Source of the DNA: Paraburkholderia sabiae
GTDB taxonomy: Bacteria > Pseudomonadota > Gammaproteobacteria > Burkholderiales > Burkholderiaceae
Assembly (NCBI RefSeq): GCF_030412785.1
Contig: NZ_CP125295.1
Coordinates: 2,170,001-2,234,000 of the forward strand
Reading direction: 5' to 3'
Length of the DNA stretch: 64,000 bases
Shown here: positions 59,285-64,000 of the stretch, piece after piece
Position numbering within the stretch: position 1 is the first letter of the stretch
How the letters are laid out: each line of letters opens with the position of its first letter
The notes under the pieces: model-generated
What the model was told of the DNA's origin: nothing
Database searches by the model: none
What the model saw: the letters and a program-made list of their open reading frames with translations, nothing else
Program-made: the position numbers and the translations under genes

Positions 59285-60220
59285 TTAATCCGCACCCGCC
59301 GCGTATTTGCGTTCGAACGCCAGCAGATCGCCCACCGCCTGCGCGACGGCGGCATGATGTTCGGCGGGCGTCGCGCTCAGCAGCGGCAGTATCGAGCCCA
59401 TATCGGCGATACCCGACAACGTGACGGCGTCGTGCAGCACGCGGATCAGCGAGATGTCGTCGCGCAGTGTTTCGAGCGGCATGAAGGCGTCGTAGAGGCG
59501 CTGCGCTTCCGCGTCGCGCCCTTCCTTCGCGGCCGCGAGCAGACCCATCACGGCATGCGACGCGATGCAGCCGCTGCCTGTCGTCCACGCCGCGAGGCCG
59601 AAGTCGCGCACGTGCGTGAGCGCCGGACGCTCGCCCATGCCGGAAATCACGCGCGATGGATTCACGCTTTCGAGCAGACGCCGCAGATAAGGATCGTGAG
59701 CCGGGTTCGGACGGACGATCGCATACTTGACCGCGATCAACGTGCCGCTATCGACGAGACGCGCGAGCGTGTCGACATCGACGTAGTCTTCGCTTTTGAT
59801 GTACAGCGTGAGCGGGATGCCTGCCGTATCGACGACGCGCTTGAGCCCCGCCTCGACGCCCGCCGGTGTCGTGAAGCCGGACAGGGGCAACACCATCGCG
59901 GTGCGGTACGAGGTCTGCGAGAGGATGCGCGCCTGGTCGAGCATCTTGCCGAAGTCCGGACCGATGGCCGGGATCACGCGCGTCGCGGGCGCCGTGTTGT
60001 CGGCCAGCATGTCGAGCAGTTCGCGGTATTCGCTGGCGGCCACGTGATAGAAATTCGCATTGCCGCCGTACAGCAGCGTCCGCACCCCACCCGCCTCGAT
60101 ATGCCGGATCAGCGCCGCATTGGCGTCGATGTCGACCGACAGATCGGCGCGACGCGCGAGCGGCGGAACTGCCATCACGGTAGACGCGAACTCGCGCTCA
60201 TCGATCTGGGACTCGTTCAT
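59285..60220 (-). CDS. DapA-family lyase/dehydratase, possible sugar-acid enzyme
   Basis: This 311-residue TIM-barrel protein belongs to the N-acetylneuraminate lyase/dihydrodipicolinate synthase family. The Schiff-base Lys165 is in TLIAVKYAIVR, and Tyr140 in GIPLTLYIKSEDY is the conserved tyrosine. The Thr-Thr pair of DapA near residue 48 reads VRTLLYGGNANFYHV, so lysine synthesis is unlikely. Members include 5-keto-4-deoxyglucarate dehydratase (KdgD), which acts two steps after uronate dehydrogenase. A shared operator with udh supports a sugar-acid role, but the exact reaction is inference. It precedes the porin gene. Confidence 0.82.
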   Translation of the reverse strand: MNESQIDEREFASTVMAVPPLARRADLSVDIDANAALIRHIEAGGVRTLLYGGNANFYHVAASEYRELLDMLADNTAPATRVIPAIGPDFGKMLDQARILSQTSYRTAMVLPLSGFTTPAGVEAGLKRVVDTAGIPLTLYIKSEDYVDVDTLARLVDSGTLIAVKYAIVRPNPAHDPYLRRLLESVNPSRVISGMGERPALTHVRDFGLAAWTTGSGCIASHAVMGLLAAAKEGRDAEAQRLYDAFMPLETLRDDISLIRVLHDAVTLSGIADMGSILPLLSATPAEHHAAVAQAVGDLLAFERKYAAGAD

Positions 60221-60279
60221 AAGGTCTCGTGGTTCGATTGGGTAGCGGACGAGCCAGAAAGTAGCATCGGCGTTGCAAT

Positions 60280-60292
60280 GTTGTCAAACAAC
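60280..60292. promoter_or_regulatory. Perfect GTTGT-CAA-ACAAC operator upstream of the DapA-family gene
   Basis: GTTGTCAAACAAC lies 60 bp before the DapA-family ATG in the divergent region shared with the monooxygenase-like gene. It differs by one base from the palindrome in front of udh, 4.5 kb away. Confidence 0.65.
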
Positions 60293-60321
60293 CAGTGGAC
60301 GACTAGGTGTTTTCCATGTAA

Positions 60322-60334
60322 TCGTTTGACAACA
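60322..60334. promoter_or_regulatory. Degenerate, inverted copy of the same operator
   Basis: On the minus strand this reads TGTTGTCAAACGA, sharing GTTGTCAAAC with the perfect site 42 bp away (centre to centre). The arrangement of one perfect and one half-degenerate site repeats that seen upstream of udh. Confidence 0.5.
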
Positions 60335-60422
60335 GTTTGAGTGGACGCGGAGGCGTTCGCCATGAACGGCGACATGCGTTTACATTGGAAGGATCGCAGC
60401 AAGCCCCTTCGACAGGAGACTG

Positions 60423-60731
60423 ATGATGATCAAGTACGCATTGTTCGCGCGTTTCGAGGCAAAGCCAGGCAAGGAAGCGGAGGTCGAGGCGTTTTTGCAG
60501 AAAGGACTGGAACTGGCGAATCAGGAGACCACCACGCCGATCTGGTTCGCCCTGAAGATCGCCGAGCACACCTACGGCGTGTTCGACGCGTTCCCCGACG
60601 AGGCCGGTCGCCAGGCGCATCTCGACGGGCCGATCGCGAAGGCGCTGATGGGCGTCGCAAACGACCTCTTCACGGGGCCGCCGCAGATCGGCCGCATCGA
60701 CGTGCTGGGCATGAAGAACACGCTCGGCTGA
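60423..60731 (+). CDS. Antibiotic-biosynthesis-monooxygenase (ABM) domain protein
   Basis: This 102-residue ferredoxin-like-fold protein has the YgiN/ABM pattern: YALFARFEAKPGKEAEVEAF, LANQETTTPIWFALKIAEHT and YGVFDAFPDEAGRQAHLDGP. Such dimeric proteins act as cofactor-free quinol monooxygenases or as small oxidative-stress proteins. AGGAG precedes the double ATG. It is followed 43 bp later by the DUF488 gene and divergent from the DapA-family gene, so it might share regulation from the palindromes between. Substrate unknown. Confidence 0.85.
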   Translation: MMIKYALFARFEAKPGKEAEVEAFLQKGLELANQETTTPIWFALKIAEHTYGVFDAFPDEAGRQAHLDGPIAKALMGVANDLFTGPPQIGRIDVLGMKNTLG

Positions 60732-60774
60732 ACGGCCGCTGCATCAAAACCACAATGACAGGAGACCTCGCCCC

Positions 60775-61161
60775 ATGACCATTCGCATCGTTCGACTCGG
60801 CTCGGAGCGCGCCGCCGACGAAGGCGTGCGCATCGGCACCGTGCGGCGCCCGCCGCGCGGCGTGCCGAAGGCCGAGTTCAGCCGCCGCAATTACTACGAT
60901 GTCTGGCTGCCGACGCTCTCGCCGACGCCGGAACTCGTCAGCGAGGCGCTGGCGTCCACCACCGATGCCGAATGGAAAGCCTTCGTGCGCAAGTTTCGCG
61001 CGGAGATGAATCACGGCGACGCGTCGAAGGTGCTCGACACGCTCGCCGCGCTGTCGGCCACGAGCAACTTTTCGGTCGGCTGCTATTGCGAGGACGAGAA
61101 CCGCTGTCATCGAAGCGTGCTGCGTCAGTTGCTCGCCGAGCGGGGCGCGCAAGTTGTTTAG
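60775..61161 (+). CDS. DUF488 family protein
   Basis: This 128-residue protein matches DUF488: RIGTVRRPPRGVPKAEFSRR, YYDVWLPTLSPTPELV near the front and SVGCYCEDENRCHRSVLRQL with the conserved Cys-Tyr-Cys...Cys-His-Arg cluster near the end. The Cys/His cluster looks like a nucleophile or metal site. AGGAG precedes the ATG. The family is widespread and lacks an established activity. It is probably co-transcribed with the ABM-domain gene. Confidence 0.85.
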   Translation: MTIRIVRLGSERAADEGVRIGTVRRPPRGVPKAEFSRRNYYDVWLPTLSPTPELVSEALASTTDAEWKAFVRKFRAEMNHGDASKVLDTLAALSATSNFSVGCYCEDENRCHRSVLRQLLAERGAQVV

Positions 61162-61179
61162 GACTTGCGCGGTGCTCGT

Positions 61180-61893
61180 TCAGGCAATCGCGCCGCCGCC
61201 GTCGACGAGCACCGTCGAGCCCGTCGCGTAAGGCGTGCTCGCCAGATAGACGATCGCATTCGCAACGTCTTCGGGCTGGCCGACGCGCCGCGCGGGCAGA
61301 CGGTTCGCGGCGCCTTCGAACATGCTGTCGCGGGCTTCGTCGGAGAGCTTCGACCACAGCGGCGTCGCGATCAGTCCCGGCGACACCGTGTTCACACGCA
61401 CGGGCGACAGCTCCAGCGCAAGCCCGCGTGCGAGCGCTTCGAGCGCCGCGTTGATCGCGCCTTGCAGCACGGAGGTTTTGCTCGGACGCACGGAAAGAAA
61501 GCCCGACACGAACGTGAGCGAGCCGCCTTCGGCGATCTTCGCGGCCCGCGCTACGCGATAAGCGCCCCAGAACTTGCTGTCCATCGCCCGGTAGGCGTCG
61601 TCGAGCGGCAACTGGCGCGCGGGACCGGACGGCGTCTGCGCAGCCGAAATGACGACGTGATCGAACGGCTGCTGCGCGGCGAAAAAGCCGTCGATCGCAG
61701 CGGCATCCGTCGTGTCGAGTTCCGCCGTCTGCACGCCTTGCCCGATCTCCTGCGCCGCCGCCGACAGCTTCTGCGCATTGCGCGACGCGATCGTCACCTG
61801 CGCGCCGAGCGCCGCGAATGCTTTCGCCGCCGCCGCGCCAATTCCAGAACTGCCGCCGACGATCAGCACACGTTTCGATTGAAGCGAATTCAT
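61180..61893 (-). CDS. Short-chain dehydrogenase lacking the YxxxK motif
   Basis: This 237-residue SDR has the Rossmann site VLIVGGSSGIGAAAAKAFAA and a normal C-terminal ending (NTVSPGLIATPLWSKL, STVLVDGGGAIA). The active site is not standard: the residues usually reading Tyr-x-x-x-Lys are QGAIN (Gln144, Asn148), after LTFVSGFLSVRPSKTSVL, and the NNAG loop reads VVISAAQTPSG. NAD(P) binding is likely, but classical dehydrogenase chemistry is doubtful. It lies 36 bp downstream of the SnoaL-like gene in one operon, controlled perhaps by the divergent LysR gene. Confidence 0.85.
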   Translation of the reverse strand: MNSLQSKRVLIVGGSSGIGAAAAKAFAALGAQVTIASRNAQKLSAAAQEIGQGVQTAELDTTDAAAIDGFFAAQQPFDHVVISAAQTPSGPARQLPLDDAYRAMDSKFWGAYRVARAAKIAEGGSLTFVSGFLSVRPSKTSVLQGAINAALEALARGLALELSPVRVNTVSPGLIATPLWSKLSDEARDSMFEGAANRLPARRVGQPEDVANAIVYLASTPYATGSTVLVDGGGAIA

Positions 61894-61929
61894 GATGTTT
61901 TCTCCTTGCCAGTAAATGAAAAAGTTCGG

Positions 61930-62505
61930 TTACTTCGCGACGACGCCAAGTTGCTGCAAAAAGGTGAGGTTGTCTTCGAGATGCCAGTTTTCCGCGATAC
62001 GGCCATCGGCGATCCGGTAGATGTCCGTCGCGATGAAATCGATGTTCTGTCCTTCGCCCTGCGCGCCCTTGAACTGCCCGGTGAAGTGGCCATGAAAGCG
62101 CAGATGCACGACCACGCGATCGCCTGCCACGACCATCTGCTCGATCTCCGCCTGCAGATCGGGCACGGCAGCACGCACGAACTTCGACGCGGCGAGCGGC
62201 CCTTCGATGCCTTGCGCGCGTCCCGGCGGCAGCGTGCGATCGGTGAAGCCAGGCGCGAGCGCGGCGCGGGCGAGCGCTTCGTCGCCTGTGCTCCAGAACG
62301 TGTCGTAGCGGCGCGCGGCGAGAATCTGCGCGTCGCGCTGCGCCTTCGGCAAGCTCGGATCGACGGTCAGATGCTGCGGTTCGACGAGCGAAGCAGCCGG
62401 CGCAGCGGCATATGCAGGTGCAAACGCAGGTGCAACACCCAGCGACGCGACAGCCAGCACAGCAGACACCGCGCGACGCAGCGAAGAAGCAAGACGAATC
62501 GACAT
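61930..62505 (-). CDS. Exported SnoaL-like/NTF2-fold protein
   Basis: This 191-residue protein has a signal peptide (about residues 8-33, ending PAYAA) and an NTF2/SnoaL-type fold: RRYDTFWSTGDEALARAALA, FTDRTLPPGRAQGIEG, VVVHLRFHGHFTGQFKGAQG and RIAENWHLEDNLTFLQQLGV. Ester-cyclase-like members act on polyketides, but many bind or hydrolyse small unrelated ligands. Export makes polyketide cyclisation unlikely. AAGGAG precedes the ATG. It precedes the atypical SDR gene and is divergent from the LysR gene. Confidence 0.8.
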   Translation of the reverse strand: MSIRLASSLRRAVSAVLAVASLGVAPAFAPAYAAAPAASLVEPQHLTVDPSLPKAQRDAQILAARRYDTFWSTGDEALARAALAPGFTDRTLPPGRAQGIEGPLAASKFVRAAVPDLQAEIEQMVVAGDRVVVHLRFHGHFTGQFKGAQGEGQNIDFIATDIYRIADGRIAENWHLEDNLTFLQQLGVVAK

Positions 62506-62562
62506 GATGGGCTCCTTGAAGAAAAACAAAGCATTCGTTGAGTCGTATGCTAGTCTTCGCGA

Positions 62563-62580
62563 TACGGAAGAAATACCGTT
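62563..62580. promoter_or_regulatory. Candidate LysR box
   Basis: ACGG-AAGAAATA-CCGT within T-N11-A spacing lies 35 bp upstream of the LysR start and about 58 bp from the SnoaL-like ATG. It fits a dual-acting LysR site, but the arms are short. Confidence 0.35.
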
Positions 62581-62614
62581 CTCCGACTGATGAATCCTTT
62601 CTTTTTTGAGAAGA

Positions 62615-63529
62615 ATGAGCGACACACGGATCGATAGCCTGCCCGCACTGATTGCCTTTTCCCGCGTCGTCGCGGCGGGCAGTCTGTCGGCGGCCGCGCG
62701 CGACATGGATCTGCCGCTGTCGGTGATCAGCAAGCGGCTCGCGCAACTGGAGAAAAGCGTCGGCGTGCGGCTGATCCAGCGCACCACGCGCCGTCAGACG
62801 CTGACAGAGGAAGGCGCGCTGTTTCACGCGCGCGTGGTTCGCATCCTTGATGAAATCGAGCAGGCGGAAGAACTGCTGTCGCAGCGCCGCCAGGAAGTCA
62901 GCGGTCTGCTGCGCGTGACGGCGCCCGGCCAGCTCGGCCGTCAGAAGATCGCGCCGCTGATCGCCGATTTCCAGCGGCTGCATCCGCAACTCACCGTGCA
63001 ACTGGAACTGACGGACGCCGTCGTCGATCTCGTCGAAGGCGGGCTCGATCTCGCGATCCGCTTCGGCAGTCTCGCGGATTCGTCGCTGATCGCGCGCCCG
63101 CTCGCGCCGAATTTCCGCGTGCTGTGCGCGTCGCCGGCTTATCTGAAGCAGCACGGCACGCCGAAGCATCTGCACGATCTGATGTCGCATCGCTGCATCC
63201 TGATCGGCGACCAGCGGCGCGCGGAATGGCGCTTCGAAGGCGACGAGAGCATTGCCGTACGCGTCGATGCCGCGATCGTCACGAACGACGGCGAGGCCGC
63301 GCATCTGTTCGCGCTCGCCGATGCGGGCATCGCGGTGAAGTCGATCTGGGACGTCGGCGACGATATCCTCGCGGGCAAGCTGCGCCGCGTGCTGCCGCAA
63401 CATTCGATGTCCGCCGCGCCGCTGCACGCGATCTATCCGCACAGCCAGCATCTCGCGCCGCGCGTACGCGCGTTCGTCGACTATCTGCGCGAACGGCTCG
63501 CGCAGGCGTGGCGTTGGGACACGCTCTGA
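62615..63529 (+). CDS. LysR-family transcriptional regulator
   Basis: This 304-residue protein has a LysR helix-turn-helix (PALIAFSRVVAAGSLSAAAR, then LSVISKRLAQLEKSVGVRLI) and an effector domain of the CrgA/DmlR-like subgroup (GLLRVTAPGQLGRQKIAPLI, VEGGLDLAIRFGSLADSSLI). The ATG at 62615 is chosen over a TTG nine bases earlier. It is divergent from the SnoaL-like/SDR operon, the likely target. No effector can be named. Confidence 0.92.
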   Translation: MSDTRIDSLPALIAFSRVVAAGSLSAAARDMDLPLSVISKRLAQLEKSVGVRLIQRTTRRQTLTEEGALFHARVVRILDEIEQAEELLSQRRQEVSGLLRVTAPGQLGRQKIAPLIADFQRLHPQLTVQLELTDAVVDLVEGGLDLAIRFGSLADSSLIARPLAPNFRVLCASPAYLKQHGTPKHLHDLMSHRCILIGDQRRAEWRFEGDESIAVRVDAAIVTNDGEAAHLFALADAGIAVKSIWDVGDDILAGKLRRVLPQHSMSAAPLHAIYPHSQHLAPRVRAFVDYLRERLAQAWRWDTL

Positions 63530-63707
63530 CGAGCCGCCGTTCGTCCCGCGGCTTGATGATTTCTTCATGATCCGTCGATAGCGCAATGCGCGCGCCGCTC
63601 GCACCATGTGTGCATGCGAAGCCCGCTGCGTCCTTCGACGCAAGCCGGCTTCGCGTTCCGGCCAGTCATCGCTGACCGTCACCGGCCCGTTTCGAAGGAG
63701 TCACATC

Positions 63708-63974
63708 ATGAAGACGCTTCGCATCGCGGCGACCTGCGCGGTCGCTCTGTCAACCGGTTATCTCGGACATGCATGGGCGCAGGATCAGCCAGCGCCGACG
63801 CAAGCTGCGCAGGCCGCGCAGGCACAGGACGTCGGCGGCATGCCGGACGCGTCGATCGGTCAGTCCGGCCACGCGATGGGCACGTCGCGCGGCGACGTGT
63901 ATCAGGATCTGGTGCGCTTCGAACAGTCGGGCGAACAGCATCGGCTGAACGGCGGTCTGTATCGTGGCAAATAA
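63708..63974 (+). CDS. Small secreted protein (88 aa)
   Basis: MKTLRIAATCAVALSTGYLG begins a signal peptide ending near HAWAQ (about residue 24). The mature 64 residues are Gln/Ala-rich, then HAMGTSRGDVYQDLVRFEQS and a basic end (RLNGGLYRGK). The tail resembles the short helical DUF4148-type proteins of Burkholderia, in which a conserved helix follows a secretion signal, but the match is loose. GAAGGAG precedes the ATG. Function unknown. Confidence 0.7.
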   Translation: MKTLRIAATCAVALSTGYLGHAWAQDQPAPTQAAQAAQAQDVGGMPDASIGQSGHAMGTSRGDVYQDLVRFEQSGEQHRLNGGLYRGK

Positions 63975-63989
63975 GCCGCAAATAAGCGG

Positions 63990-64000
63990 CAAGGAGAAGC
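63990..64000 (+). promoter_or_regulatory. Ribosome-binding site of a gene beyond the right edge
   Basis: AAGGAGAA lies at the end of the window, 16 bases after the preceding stop codon, in the position expected for a following co-transcribed gene whose start is outside the window. Confidence 0.4.

Noticed and set aside
59285..60220. Assignment of the DapA-family protein as dihydrodipicolinate synthase
   Set aside because: The Thr-Thr pair of true DapA is replaced, and the context (udh-type operator, porin) is catabolic.
63975..63990. GCCGC-AAATAA-GCGGC hairpin after the last small gene
   Set aside because: Only a 5-bp stem with no T-run; the downstream AAGGAG suggests that transcription continues.

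Overview
The window is chromosomal DNA of a high-GC, soil- or plant-associated beta-proteobacterium of the Burkholderiaceae, most like Paraburkholderia or Caballeronia. The evidence is codon bias, OmpC-type porin architecture, dense single-gene LysR/TetR/Lrp regulation, an acdS gene with its divergent Lrp regulator, and protein families typical of that group. No tRNA, rRNA, insertion sequence, prophage or CRISPR array was seen. About 68 protein genes are called. Two lie outside the obvious ORFs: a 48-residue Gln/Pro-rich protein and a GTG-started beta-glucosidase.

Layout. 1-2.7 kb: translationally coupled aminotransferase / class II aldolase / ketopantoate-reductase-like operon, divergent from a LysR gene. 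3.8-9.5 kb: TDT (SLAC1/TehA) channel, thioredoxin-like protein, a glycerophosphodiesterase-like protein with a degenerate active site, two small unknowns and succinate-semialdehyde dehydrogenase. 9.6-17 kb: a seven-gene beta-glucoside operon (GH1 enzyme, binding protein, two permeases, ATPase, LacI repressor, thioesterase) behind a perfect LacI-type operator. 17-23 kb: acyltransferase, a repeat-rich secreted protein, a small membrane protein, and a PotD-like periplasmic protein translationally coupled to a diguanylate cyclase. 23-29 kb: an OmpR-type two-component system divergent from msrB-dipZ-msrA, an exported methionine-sulfoxide repair system. 29-36.7 kb: aldo/keto reductase with RidA, MBL-fold hydrolase with TetR, an acyl-CoA-dehydrogenase / methyltransferase / glycosyltransferase operon and a Rieske-FAD reductase.

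36.7-45.6 kb: small hydrophilic proteins, a phospholipase D-VTT fusion coupled to an EEP phosphatase, a UdgX-type uracil-DNA glycosylase and a hybrid histidine kinase. 45.6-50 kb: acdR/acdS, a DUF4410 lipoprotein and an orphan LivK-type binding protein. 50-55.6 kb: one 1869-residue kinase-like/ATPase/GAF/PAS/histidine-kinase protein. 55.7-60.4 kb: uronate dehydrogenase, a PrlF-YhaV toxin-antitoxin module, a porin and a DapA-family lyase. 60.4-64 kb: quinol-monooxygenase-like, DUF488, SDR, SnoaL-like, LysR and small secreted proteins.

The best leads are: (i) a shared palindrome, GTTGT-N3-ACAAC, present once perfectly and once degenerately in front of both udh and the DapA-family gene, which implies one hexuronate regulon flanking the toxin-antitoxin insert; (ii) the PotD-like/GGDEF pair, which resembles a polyamine-to-c-di-GMP sensor; (iii) twin AATGC-N4-GCATT operators exactly two helical turns apart in front of prlF-yhaV; (iv) the UdgX protein; and (v) several families with missing catalytic residues (GDPD, SDR, and the kinase domain of the giant sensor). 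Assignments rest on reading motifs by eye; no database search was run.
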